From Darksidea phi (Eukaryota; Ascomycota; Dothideomycetes; Pleosporales; Lentitheciaceae), in the NCBI GenBank assembly GCA_030770425.1, contig JASJFT010000019.1:124001-188000 (forward strand): a stretch of 64,000 nt of DNA. Direction: 5' to 3'. The notes under the pieces were generated by a model. That model was given only the letters and a program-made list of their open reading frames with translations, ran no database searches and had not been told where the DNA came from. The number at the start of each line of letters is the position of its first letter. Position 1 is the first letter of the stretch. The translations under genes were made by a program, and so were the position numbers. Positions 45,361 through 56,394 of the stretch are shown here, in pieces.

Positions 45361-46414
45361 GTTGTTTACCTAGGCGTATTTAGCCACTGGATATGAGTTA
45401 TTCCCTGAGACCGAACAAATCAGACCGAGCAAAGGGTATTCAGAGACACCACATAGATTATGTACAGATCGATCACGACTGTCAACCTACCACACACCTA
45501 CGAAGGCGGTTCTCTTACGAGTATGGACGATACGCAAGTATCAACGCCCTGATTGAGATACATGGTCGCTAAATTGGGAAAGAGGAAGAAATTCCGACCA
45601 TGCGCCTATTTTCATAATCAAATCGATTAAGGTTGATGGTACTCGCCATATCCGGCTTGCAAGAGTTTAGCAAAGCCCAAGGGAGTACACAATGTCAGAC
45701 GAGCGGCCGTATCATCGCGCATTTCTAGATCGTGAACGTTGAAAAATCCGGTCTGATTATAATTGGACCCCTTACCGCACGTCAATAGAAACGTCTCAAA
45801 CAATCGCGACACATCCCAGTCTGCAATGCTGGATCAACTCGCTTGCTGAGGCCGAGATGACGCACTATATAGCAGCAGAACACATTTTGACGAAAACTAC
45901 CGTGAATTGTTGAGCCAGAAAACCTTCAACCAGCTATTCGCTTCTTGTCGAGTGAGGATGTGGAGCTGTCGGACGGTCTTAATTTCACTCCACATTGTAC
46001 GGATACACAATGGCTTGGACGACCCTCTCCGTTCTGGTAAAACTGAAAATAATAGTATGATGATAACCATTTAGAGGTCTCAGCCTATGACCTAGGGGTC
46101 CCTCTATGCACGGTCTCTTCACCGATTTCCCAGCATTGCTCCACTGGCTTCACCCAACAATAGTCTTCGCAGACCACAAGCTCTTGTTCACCTTTCACCG
46201 TGGTTCTTGCCAAGCCCATTGTACGCGCACTGACCTAGACTGCGATTCACATTCACCGTGGTCACTTGCATATAAACCTTCTGCAGCAGCGCTTCCTGTT
46301 TTTCTTCTTTCTCCTCATCGCACACCCGACCTCAACTTGCAGCCCAACCCCAAGCGACATCTTCACATCAACTCATACTACTACAACCTCCTGCAGGTAC
46401 CGAGGCCGTTCGCC
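45361..46414. other. Divergent upstream region
   Basis: Upstream of BUD22 (-) and of the coiled-coil gene (+). The plus frame is open from 46106 but the residues before 46415 do not look like protein of a known type. No other gene supported. Confidence 0.45.
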
Positions 46415-48241
46415 ATGGCGCTCAACGACCGCAACTGGGACTTGGCGTTCGATGACTTCAACTGGAACTACCTTGGAATAGCCGCCGGTGGCCTCGCTCT
46501 TGTAGGAGTCGGACACTACCTAACCACGCACGCGCCTACCCGCGCTGACCTTGACCTCCCCCGTGTTTGCGCTCAAACCTCCATCAACGACCCTCTCCGG
46601 CCCAAAGAATGCGACACCCTCACCAACCGCCTAGACCTCCGCCCCACACCTATTCCCATGGGCTTCTACGCTGAGGAGCGCGACGATACTCTGTGTTATC
46701 GCGATGGTCCGGGGGACTACCCCTTGAAAGTCATCAGACCGACTATTACGCAGCCCGCTCCGACCGTCACGATCACCCTGAATGCGTCGCCGCAGCCGAC
46801 TTATGCGGACTCCGAGTCATCTGCAAACGTCTTCCAGACTGCCTTCGACCCTCTTTCCGCTCTCCCACCTAACACCACGTCGGATTCCACCGCCCCTGCC
46901 GATGCTCCGCCTACGCTGTTGCCCTTTGCATGCATGACAGTATCTGTTGTGCTCCAACTCTTCATGTTCATATACATTTGGAGAACTCTGCTTGCGCACA
47001 TTCACCAGCTTGAAGGCAGATATCAGCCGGACGCCGACCAGCACGCAAGGGCAGTTACCAGTCTTCGCGAACAGATCTCGGGCATCACCAAACGGATGGA
47101 TGACGTCGAAGCCGACAACCTTTCTCAGCAAGTTCAAATAGACACCGTCAGGAAAGTATCGACGGAGCATGCGGCCGATAGTACGGAACAAATCGATGAC
47201 TTGCACACGTGCTTGAATTCCTTCCAGGAAGTCAGTGGGAAGTGGATCGATGATTCTACAAATGCACACATCGATCTCAAGGCTGCGCACATCGGTCTCA
47301 TGACGCGCGTTGATGCCGTCGAACGTGCCACTGAGGCCATCAAGACGAACCCCACAGAGCGTGTTCCCGACATCGTCAAGCAACAATTCCGCATGCTCAA
47401 CCAACAGATGGCCAGCATTAAAGAGCAAATGGACAAGAACGAATACTCTGCCCAAAAGCTTCGCAGCTCTATGGAAGCGGAGTCGAAGAAACGCGCCGCT
47501 GAGCTTACCCAACGACTCGACGGGGCTACTCTGACCATCGAAACTATGAAAGACGTCTGCCGAGCGAAAGACAAGGTGATCGAGGAGCTGACCAAGCGAG
47601 TGACTGCCGTCGAGAACCATCGCCCTAAAAATAACCGACGAGGTGGTGATCAAGCGATCGAGGAGTTGGCCAAGCGAGTGGCTGTCATCGAGGAGCAGCG
47701 TGCGGAGCCCAGCGGACAAGAGAAGGTGGCGGATACCACCCAGACAATAGCTACTCTCCAGACACAACTCTCAGAGACCAGCGGACACCTCAATGCTCTC
47801 AAGTCCCAAATCGAGGAACGCGATGCAACCTTCAAAGCCATCTTCGCATCGTACAATCCGCCTGCTGTTGACAGCAGCTCAGCCTACAGCCGCAGCGTGC
47901 AGAACTTGAAAACGAACGGAGAACCGATGGATCAGTACTTGAAGCTGTTCACTCAGCAAGTCACACGAGATCAAAAGGCGCTTGGTGATGCTCTCGGTAC
48001 TGGTTTCAAAACGTTAAACATGCAGTATCAGGCTCTGACTGCTCAGCTGCGGGCTCCGAACCAGAATCAAGCTGCTCAGCCTCAGTATATGAAGCCACAG
48101 CAGCAGCAGCCGCCACAGCAGTTCTTTCCGCCGCAGTTTACTCCGCCTCGTGTCCAACAGCACAACAAGAGTCCCGTACCCACGCAGGCTCAGAATGCGC
48201 CAGTGCTCCCCGACGCTAGCAAGCAACCTCAGCAAGGTTGA
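46415..48241 (+). CDS. Membrane-anchored coiled-coil protein, unknown
   Basis: 608 residues from the ATG at 46415, chosen for its strong context (GCCATGGCG) and because an N-terminal hydrophobic segment (YLGIAAGGLALVGVGHYL, ~20-40) follows. A Pro/Thr-rich spacer leads to a second membrane segment (FACMTVSVVLQLFMFIYIW, ~170-190), then a long coiled coil (~200-500) with heptad patterns such as QIDDLHTCLNSFQEVSGKW and two related VIEELTKRVTAVE units. The C-terminus is Gln/Pro-rich. It could be a tether at a membrane. The frame is also open upstream to 46106. I do not recognise the family. Confidence 0.75.
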   Translation: MALNDRNWDLAFDDFNWNYLGIAAGGLALVGVGHYLTTHAPTRADLDLPRVCAQTSINDPLRPKECDTLTNRLDLRPTPIPMGFYAEERDDTLCYRDGPGDYPLKVIRPTITQPAPTVTITLNASPQPTYADSESSANVFQTAFDPLSALPPNTTSDSTAPADAPPTLLPFACMTVSVVLQLFMFIYIWRTLLAHIHQLEGRYQPDADQHARAVTSLREQISGITKRMDDVEADNLSQQVQIDTVRKVSTEHAADSTEQIDDLHTCLNSFQEVSGKWIDDSTNAHIDLKAAHIGLMTRVDAVERATEAIKTNPTERVPDIVKQQFRMLNQQMASIKEQMDKNEYSAQKLRSSMEAESKKRAAELTQRLDGATLTIETMKDVCRAKDKVIEELTKRVTAVENHRPKNNRRGGDQAIEELAKRVAVIEEQRAEPSGQEKVADTTQTIATLQTQLSETSGHLNALKSQIEERDATFKAIFASYNPPAVDSSSAYSRSVQNLKTNGEPMDQYLKLFTQQVTRDQKALGDALGTGFKTLNMQYQALTAQLRAPNQNQAAQPQYMKPQQQQPPQQFFPPQFTPPRVQQHNKSPVPTQAQNAPVLPDASKQPQQG

Positions 48242-48299
48242 TTGCTCGCAACAGGGTAACGGTCCTCGCTGCTTCCTTGGTTTTCGACTTCCGGCACAC

Positions 48300-48460
48300 T
48301 CTTCCGACCTCTCAGCAACTTTTCTTTTGTATTTGCTTGCGTTTTGCTTTTTATTTCTTTTGTATTTGCTTGCGTCTGATTTTTTGTTTCTTTTGTAGTT
48401 GCTTGCGTCTGATTTTTTATTTCTTTTGTAGTTGCTTGCGTCTGATTTTTGTTTCTTTGT
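48300..48460. repeat. T-rich tandem repeat in 3' region
   Basis: Units of about 36-38 bp based on TTTCTTTTGTAGTTGCTTGC followed by GTCTGATTTTT occur about four times just after the coiled-coil gene. Read on the minus strand they give a repetitive KSDASNYKRNK peptide, but I regard this as non-coding. Confidence 0.75.
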
Positions 48461-49320
48461 CGCGATTACTAGTTCTCGCTGCACGTCGCTCTGAGACGGA
48501 GTTGGCAGCAGGAACTCTGGTATGGTTGACCGCAACCCACTTCACCGCCATCTACATCACATCAACAGATAACCTGACTCAAAGCTCCCAGCTAAACCGT
48601 CGTGGACGGCAGCCGGGGCGGGAGGTCTCTCTAACGAGAGGCCATATCCGGGTTAATCATGATGAGATTGTCGATGGTGGTGTCCAATGTGTGGTTGGCC
48701 ACGGTATTTCGGGGAGTTTACTTGGGGGTTGCGAAGCGATTTACTTGTTTGACCAAGAGGAGAAACGGTATGGCCGTTATTCGTCGAAGAGGTCACTAGC
48801 TACTTTCATAAGCCAAAAACAAAAAAAAAATCTTCAAAATACGTTATCCTAGTGACTATTGGTGCGCTGTAAAATGAACGTGCCGCCGGTGAGCACTGAA
48901 TATAAGAGCTGAAAGTGTACATAAGGCCTTCTATAGGTAGCCGCATCTCAATCGTTGTGAATATCCCTGAGAGAGAAATTGTGCTTGCTCAATATGACAT
49001 TTACGAATGCACTCTAAGATGCCGACCTACCGACGACGGGACGCATTGAGCCACGCATCTAGATTTAGAGCTGAGAGACGCAAGGTGTGAGGATATCTAA
49101 TTGAAATCGAGCTCTTGTTGATTGAAACTTAGTATGTACTGCCCGCCACATCTGAATATGAAAGGTGCTGAGAAATTGAACAGCATCTAGGGGGTTATGC
49201 CTGCAGGCTGTTACTTTCTATATGGTATTTTCAATCATCAAAAAAATACAGTGATCATATACTCTTTCCTCATCAAGATCACTGGAAACTCATCTCACGT
49301 TTTAAATTGACCCCCGCCAT
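48461..49320. other. Intergenic
   Basis: No gene supported. Confidence 0.4.
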
Positions 49321-50078
49321 TCACCCATCTATCCTCCTCGAAACAGCCTCCTCCCACTCCGTCCGCCCCTCCTCCCGCGGCGCCCCTCCCCTATTCCCAT
49401 CATCAATAGTCCTATCACTAGGCGTTCCATCGCCAGTCACATTCCTACCGCCTCCACCGCTCCTAATGCTCCTGGGATGCTCCTTTCTACCTTCAAACTC
49501 CCTAACATGTTCCCCCCTCCTCGTCTCCCCTCCATGTTCCATATGCGCCCTAAGCTCATCAATATCGAGTCTTCGCCCTACTACCTGTATACAAGGGACT
49601 TTTGTTCGAGAGGGTGAACCTACGCTTGCGAAATTTGGGACACGGGAGTGAGAGCGTGAGCGGGAGAGATTGGAGCGCAGGGAAGGGGTACGGGCATGCT
49701 GGTTTGGATGAGGAGAATGTAAGCTCGAAGCCGCACTGTGACGACCCGATTCTCTAGCACTATGCATCGAGCTCTGTGGGGATTGCTGATTTCGGCGCTG
49801 ATTCCACTGCATGTGTCGCGTACCCACTCCTTGGATTTGCGAAGGCATGCGTTGCTGTTGCTGCTGCGAGGCACCGCCTTGTTAGCCAAACTACACCGGA
49901 ATTAGCACAAATAGACGGAGAAGCGTTGGCCATGTAACTTGCAGGCACCATATGGCACGGTTCCTTCACCAATACGCTCTTTCTTCGTCTTAATCTGAAT
50001 GCTTAGTTTGTCGCCTATTTCTGACCAGTAGCTTGGATAATGCTTACGGGCGAAGACTCCATTTCGTGGGGTAACCAT
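49321..50078 (-). CDS. Small protein, unknown
   Basis: Likely two exons, 50078-49949 and 49877-49321, about 228 residues. The first exon reads MVTPRNGVFARKHYPSYW, then SEIGDKLSIQIKTKKERIGE and GTVPYG. The second is a Gln-rich start, then Ser/Arg/His-rich low-complexity sequence, and a charged end with RRLDIDELRAHMEHGGETRR. The donor used here is GTGCCT; a GC-AG intron starting GCAAGT a few bases further would also keep the frame, so the junction is uncertain. No family recognised. Confidence 0.55.
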
Positions 50079-50416
50079 GTCTCTACTCTCATGGAAGGTT
50101 ATATGTGTTTCGGAGAATTATTTCCTAGTGCCAAAGGTTAAGCGGCAGAATAAGGTATTTTAAAGCCGAGAAAAGCATGGTACAAAGCCTAAGTGTCGAA
50201 TTCACGTGCGATGCTTCATTGTGGTTTTATACTAGCACGCGGTGACGAAGATGCGTCCCACTCACACTAATGTTCCGTCAAGTTTTCTCATCACTTTGCG
50301 ACATAGCTTGGTTGAGCATGGAATGTATGAGTCAGCCACCGTTTAATATATACGAAGAAGCTTCTAATAATGCATCACAACTCTCGTAACGCCCACGTGA
50401 GTGTTATGACAAATCT
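50079..50416. other. Intergenic
   Basis: Nothing supported. Confidence 0.4.
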
Positions 50417-51990
50417 TTACATCCACCCAAGGCCTTCTTTCCTCCTAGTGAGAACATGCATAACAGTATAAACAACAACCCCAAATCCCAGCATTCCCGA
50501 AATGACTCTAAAACCAAGGAGGTACTGCGGCTTATCATCGGCTGGGAATAGGTACGCTCCGTAAATCTGCACAAGGTTGCCTATGGCGTTGACAAGCGCC
50601 AAGGCGATACCCCTAACATCAGGGTCCATGGAGCCGAACGTAGCACCCGCAAAAGAAAGAGAGATGGCGTTGGAAGCCCAAAGGCCAGCGGCCATGAGGA
50701 CGAGGAGGACATAGCGGGCAGTGAAGTTGTAGATGGTGCACACGAGGATGGAAGTGACGAGTGAGAAGGCCAGCCAGCAGGAGATAATGATACTGCGATG
50801 TTGCGGGACGCGGTCGGCGAAGTAGCCCGTGATCACGGTGCAGACGAAGGCGACGGCGTAGATGGGGACGGTCATGTATTGGGCTTCGACGGTGGAGGTG
50901 TAGCCGAGGCCATTGACAAGTGTGGGGTAGAAGTATGAAAGGGTAGAAGAGCCGACGATGATCTTTGGTTGTATTGGCATTGTAACTGTAGTGTAGATGT
51001 AGAGATCGCGCATGCCATATAACCGAGGATGAAGCCGATAGTCCTCCGGTCTTTAAGAGCAAGCATGAAAGCCTTCTCTTTGCCCACTCTCGCATCACCT
51101 TCAGCGCGCGTGGCAACACCACCTTCTTGTAGTCTTGCAATCGCAATAGCTCGCTCGCGGTCGGTGAGTCTCTTCGTGTTAGAAGGGAAATTGAAGAGGA
51201 GGAAGCTCGCGATTAACGCCCAACCTATCGTAGCCACACCTTCAACAATTAATGGCCATCGCCAACCACGGATACCATGAGCACCCTCCAGTCCACCAGT
51301 AATGGCACCGGCGAGGAGACCACCAAACGCACCGACAAGATTGCCGCGGAGATGTAAACGGCAAAACGCTTCGATTGCTCCTCACGCTTGTACCATGAAG
51401 AAAGCAGAAGAAGAATGCCGGGGGCGAAACCAGCCTCAAAGACACCAACCAGCCTCAAAGACACCAACCAGCCTCAAAGACACCAACCAGCCTCAAAGAC
51501 GCCAACAAATATGCGCAGAACTACGAGATGTTTGAAGTCGTGGATGGCCGCCATAACGCAGGTCAACGCGCCCCAGACACTCATGATGCCGAGTAAGTAG
51601 AAAGAAGGCCTGATGCGAGCGATGAACATGTTCGAGGGCGCCTCGAAAAAAGACATATGTCACTATGTGGTTTAGCCGTGAAGTCAATCAAATCAGTGTC
51701 AGTTGGTTTTTTTAGTGCGTGATGCTGGTAAAAGCTTACTTGGTCCAGTCCATGTAAGAAAGGAGGTACATGAGCCATATCGTTGGCAGCATGTACGTGT
51801 CAATCTTCTTCACCAGTGCCTTCTCTTCTTCACGCATCCATGTAATCCCTTGCGACGTGACCTCGAAATGCTTTGCGTCATCAATGTCCTTGGTATCGAT
51901 ATCCATAACCTCCAATGACTGTGACGTGACCGACATTGTTTCCGCGATACTGCGACGACCGGGGTCAATCAGGAATCTAGGATATGACAA
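50417..51990 (-). pseudogene. Broken MFS transporter (allantoate/DAL5-like)
   Basis: Minus-strand pieces in order: an N-terminus ending MLPTIWLMYLLSYMDWTK (51990-51735); EAPSNMFIARIRPSFYLLGI (from ~51645); FAPGILLLLSSWYKREEQ; WRWPLIVEGVATIGWALIA; and a good last third (SSTLSYFYPTLVNGLGY to the stop at 50417). This is the anion:cation symporter branch that includes allantoate permease. Damage: about 30 residues expected after helix 1 (NIGNAK-like) are absent; an extra T in a run at 51646-51651 shifts frame; a 19 bp unit occurs four times where relatives need one; a one-base loss near 51333; and the intron near 51000 begins GC rather than GT. It cannot make a full transporter. Confidence 0.82.
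51429..51504. repeat. Four tandem copies of a 19 bp unit
   Basis: Plus-strand unit ACCAGCCTCAAAGACACCA, with the last copy differing by one base (GCCA). On the coding strand it repeats the VFEAG codons of the transporter and creates a TGA in frame. Confidence 0.95.
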
Positions 51991-52086
51991 GGAGAAGGAT
52001 TTGTCGGGTCCAGGCTACTGGGTTGGAACTAGAACGACGGGACGTTGCTCAAGCTTTATACACGATGAAGTGTAGTTTTTCAGGTT

Positions 52087-52570
52087 TTAATGATAACGGT
52101 TCAAAAGGTTAGGTGTCCCAGATTCGATCGGCCGTACTTTGATTTGTCCCCTCATTATGTCCGGGACATAGCCGAGCGTTGTGTTAGCCAGTTTTACGCT
52201 CAGAATTCGAGGTCTGTGGTTTAGCGGCTTCAGTACGACATGTTGATTGGTTTCGAGCTGAGAGGCGGCTTTTGTCATCTGGAACCTGGAGTCGGCTGAG
52301 GCACCAACCGTAGGTTGACCGAGGGCGTACCAGTCAGCGAACCTCTCAAACAACCTCGCAACGGTGTTGTAATCTGCCGTCTCGTGGAACATAGTCGCTT
52401 CGAGCGTAGTTTGGCCTTGCTTACGACGATGTTCGCAAAGTTCCCCGCCACGAGCCCTCACCAGCGTTGTACTGAGTATCGCTCTTCGGGTCCGCAACTG
52501 GGTTAAAACGAATACACTTCTTCCCGAAAAGGTCTTCTTTCCACTGCATGTTCTGGAGCAGTTGGTCTTA
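52087..52570 (-). pseudogene. Frameshifted coding relic, unknown enzyme
   Basis: Three minus-strand frames each carry natural protein in succession: MQWKEDLFGKKCIRFNPVAD (from ATG 52549), then LVAGNFANIVVSKAKLRSK, then ADYNTVARLFERFADWYALG and PLNHRPRILSVKLANTTLGY. The switches imply at least two indels. I cannot name the family. It lies head-to-head with the short-chain dehydrogenase relic, inside a run of dead genes. Confidence 0.45.
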
Positions 52571-52725
52571 ATATGGAGGTCCGCGCCCCCAGTGCTTGAG
52601 TTGTACATCTCCAACGTTCTACACTACCCACCTACCACACACTTTGCAACCCCTTAACACGTCCTACCACAATTTCTCCTGCTGTTATCACTCTACTAGA
52701 GACCGCCACCCCTCAAATTAGCGCT

Positions 52726-53440
52726 GTGAATGACAATAACACGCAAGTCGAACAGTCAGTTCCAAACCCAGTGTATCTTTCGACCGAACCGGGCCCCGAC
52801 CATGACTGGAAGATTACTCTCCGCAACAAAGTCATCGCTATTACGGGCGAAAATCGTGGCATCGGCCTAGGGCTTGCGACAGTCTGTCTAGCAAATGATG
52901 CCACCGAATTGTACTCACCGGACCTTTTCGAACCCGGCGACGAGTTCTTGGCCCTCCAGAAGACCAACCCCAAACGACTGAAGTACCTCAACTGCGATGT
53001 CCCCTTGGAAGAGAGCGTAATTAAAACCGTCCACCAAATCGTTGAGCGATCGGGCCGCATCGACGGTATGATCGCCAACGCCGGGATGACGAAGCACCAG
53101 CCAACACTAAACTTCGACCGTCCCCAGCTCGAGCAGCTTTTCAACCTCAATGTTTTCGGCGCCTACTTCTGCGCGACCGCCGCTGCAAAGAAGTTCATCG
53201 AACTCGGCATCAAGGGCTCCATTGTTTTCACCGCGGCTATGACCTCGTATAGGCCAAACCGGGCAGCACCTTCTGCACCGTACGGTGGCACCAAGGGTGC
53301 CGTGAGGAACATAGCACACACGCTTGCGATGGAATGGGCAAAGCACGGCATTCGCGTCAACTCGATATCGCCCGGCTTTGCCAGACCCAGATGACCTACT
53401 ACGTAGACCGTCATCAAATATGACCCATGGCAGTCGATTA
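52726..53440 (+). pseudogene. Truncated short-chain dehydrogenase/reductase
   Basis: About 220 residues of classical SDR: the cofactor motif reads TGENRGIGLG (usual TGG/TGA-x-RGIG), then the NNAG-like IANAGMTKHQ, an active-site YGGTK (Y-x3-K), and IRVNSISPGF. The frame then stops at 53394. In the +1 frame the expected next residues appear (QMTYYVD), so one base was lost near 53383, and after that the C-terminal substrate-binding part is degenerate. Start at 52726 is the only visible ATG-like start, but an upstream exon is possible. Resembles fungal polyol/NADP-dependent reductases. Confidence 0.8.
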
Positions 53441-53959
53441 ATTTGCAGTCGCTTTCCGACTCATGTTGGCCGTGTAAGCTTCTACTATCCTCAAATGACG
53501 TCTTCGTCTTGGAGTAGGAACATGTCGAGTCAATTCCCGCAACGCGCGCGATACCAAGTCTCCTCCGCCCCCGCATGCGCATGTGCCGAGCTAAAAGCCG
53601 GAGAACTTCAAACCCGCAAACTGAGTCGCATATGGTAGCACATTGCATGCCCCATGTTGTCTTTCATCCTCCTCAAAGCGAACACGTCCTACCCTGCTTT
53701 CTCGACGCGAAGCCACTATACCATATGAATCGCCATGCCTCCACCAACAGGCATACACAAACCTCGAAAGCCTCGACCTTCCCGAGCACGTGGGCTTCGG
53801 ACAACTACCGGCTGATAAGCTTAATATTTAGCCTCTTCATGCACGTATGCCACGCCACTGTGGAGTAACGGCTCGCTTCAGGTTGTTTACTTGTCGTTTC
53901 GCTGTCTCGCCAGCGTTATGCACGAGATTAAGAATGCGTAACGCTAGTGTGATGCAGCT

Positions 53960-55712
53960 TCACATGCCACAAGAGACGAGTCAAATGCAATGAGACAAAG
54001 CCGCGTTGCAGGCAATGCACTAAGTCTGAGAGACAGTGTCTCTACGCGCAGTCTACGGATGCGACAGATGCAACGGATGCACCCGCAACGAGCGGGCCAG
54101 ACGCACCTGAGCAGTCGACTTCACCAGTGCAAGCTACAGCTCCAGTCATTGCCGAATCACCCACCACGCGAAAGTCAATTGCAGGGGACATTGACCCTCA
54201 GTTGTTCGCGGACTCCCCAGAGCTGCGTTTCGATCTATCGCCATTGACGCTAACCACATCCTTGCTGTCTCCCAATTCAGCGCCATTCGAGTGGTATGAT
54301 TTATTAGCTGAGGATGCTATCAAAAATATCGAAAGGCACAACCTAGGCTTCGACCAAGCTTGTCTATCTAGGAGGCAGAGCGCTGTCGCAAAAGAACAGA
54401 TCGTTGACTCTGAACTCCGATCACCCGATCGCGACGCTTTGTTCCAAGAGCCATGGAGATCAACAGAGCCCATTCCCCTGAGCAATGACCAAGTGAGCCT
54501 TTTTCAGTAATTTGTTAGTGCCGTCAGTCTAATTTTGGATCTGTTCGATCCATTGAAGCATTTCTCGATCGTCGTTCCAAGGCTTGCTATACATAATGTT
54601 GGGCTGCTGGGATCTTTATTGGCTGTTGCAGCTCGACACATGGCTCTTCATTCGGATGCTCCGTCTCAACAGAGCAGTATGAACGTCCAGACGCCGGGAT
54701 CCAATATCAGAAAGTGGACTGAACAATCCTTTTCTCGAATTGACAACACAGTACTACTACGAAACTCTCCACTACCTTTCTCAGAACCTCTTGTATCCCT
54801 CATATACGAAATCCAGCGAAATAATCTCTACTGCCATACTGATCGGCACCTACGAGATGTTCGACGCATCTGGCAGATACAGCGACGGTGGCTGGGAGAG
54901 ACACTTACGCAGTATCTTTTGGATCCAAAGATCTCAAGACAGCAATGGTGAATCAAAAGATGGACTGCGGAGAGGAGCCTGGTGGACGTGGCTCCGACAG
55001 GACATTTAGGTCGCCTTTCGTGAGAGAAGGCGTACACTGACCATTTGGAGACCTACCAAGAGACTAATAGACCTTACACTTGACGAACTAGCTACGCGCG
55101 TCGTGTATATTTGCGCCAGATGCGTGGACTTTGCAGCGAATGAAAAGCACTACAACATGTCTATCCGGATTGACCAGGGTAACAAGCTGCTCCAAGCCCT
55201 CAATGACTGGTACCGGGTACTGCCGTCCTCTTTTCGACCTATCTACACGTTATCAATGCCTGAATCAGGATTGCTCGTACCCATATAGATTCATCCACCT
55301 TCGTATACCACCGCCATTCAGATGTTCCATTTTGCACGAATCGTCGTGCTAATCAATCAACCGTCGGTGGGAGGTGTGCACGCCTTCCGTTATCGACAGC
55401 GATTGTTGGACGAGAGTGTTGAAACTATCTGCGGCATTGCAATTATGCACCAAGGGACTTGCCCAGTGCCTTTGTCAACTACCAAGCTTTATATGCAGGT
55501 CAGTCTTTCTCTAACGCGCTCGTCTTTCTTCGCTAGTTAAAACAATTTTGGTTCGCACGGTTCCTGATCTTGTGTGTAGCTGGCCTTTGTGTACAAACAA
55601 CTGTCAAGCAAGGTGTTATACTGCATCTTCTTGAGAAGACCCTGGACGTGACCAAGTTTCCTCCAAAAACACTCCTTGACGATCTAGTGAGCTATTGGCG
55701 AGCCGAATCATG
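53960..55712 (+). pseudogene. Decayed Zn2Cys6 transcription factor
   Basis: A Zn2Cys6 cluster is visible at ~53965-54045: with an acceptor AG just before it, C-FT-C-HKRRVK-C-NETKPR-C-RQ-C-TKSERQ-C gives the classical spacing. The fungal transcription-factor middle region follows (SLILDLFDPLKHFSIVVPRL, YYYETLHYLSQNLLYPSY, GGWERHLRSIFWIQRSQD, MFHFARIVVLINQPSVGG) to DDLVSYWRAES and a stop at 55710-55712. Breaks: TAA at 54508-54510; a frameshift near 54730; TAG at 55007-55009 and 55286-55288, both at probable Trp codons; another shift near 55450; and no intact start exon. Probably the pathway regulator of the neighbouring dead genes. Confidence 0.85.
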
Positions 55713-56394
55713 AAATACCAACTAGTCTGTGCGATTTGACTCGGTATGTGGAAGTTCGAGCTTGCATCTTGTTACCGAGTCCCTACTCCGTGGATCTGTC
55801 TCTAGCCGGCTCTAGTGATAGCTTACCCTGTCGCTAGCACAATATTCCAGCTATTGGTCCCTTTCGCAAGTGGAGACGCGAAGCTCGGCCTCCGCGGTAC
55901 GAGGAGAAAGTCGCGTTGCGAGCCGCAAACACCTGTAGGCATATGCAACGTCGAATCCGTTCGTACACATGACTCGATAGCCAACCCAATCAGGTTCACA
56001 CCGGTGGAATCCTTGAGTCAGTTTAGGTGAATGCGGGGGTGGGGATGCGGGGGCACACGGGGCTCGGTCCGATGCCTCTACCACCACGCTCAGTGCTGCT
56101 GTCTCGTCTCGAGGCACATCTACCCTTCAAGCCAAGCTCAGCCGAAGGTGGCCAGATAAACAGGCCTCGAAACGAGCAGCGAACGCATGTTCTTGTAGTC
56201 GTCGGACTTCTTTCAGCGCCCCGCGAAGAAGTGCGCACCCCGATCGCGTTGGCGTCCACGTGCGGCCGTCCCACTAAAATTTTCGAGAGGATATCACGCG
56301 TGCTCCTGCTCGTCCACTGTGATTCGGTTGCCAAACTTTTCCGATCTTCAATCTTGTAGCCGGAACTTCATTTTCAGTTTACCTATACTCATCA
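55713..56394. other. Intergenic
   Basis: Nothing supported; presumed promoter of the aldolase gene. Confidence 0.4.

Noticed and set aside
46817..47767. 316-codon minus-strand frame opposite the coiled-coil gene
   Set aside because: The sense frame has a good start context and heptad pattern; the antisense has no family signal.
48014..48535. Minus-strand frame with KSDASNYKRNK repeats
   Set aside because: It overlaps the end of the coiled-coil gene and a T-rich 3' tandem repeat; composition is explained by the DNA repeat.
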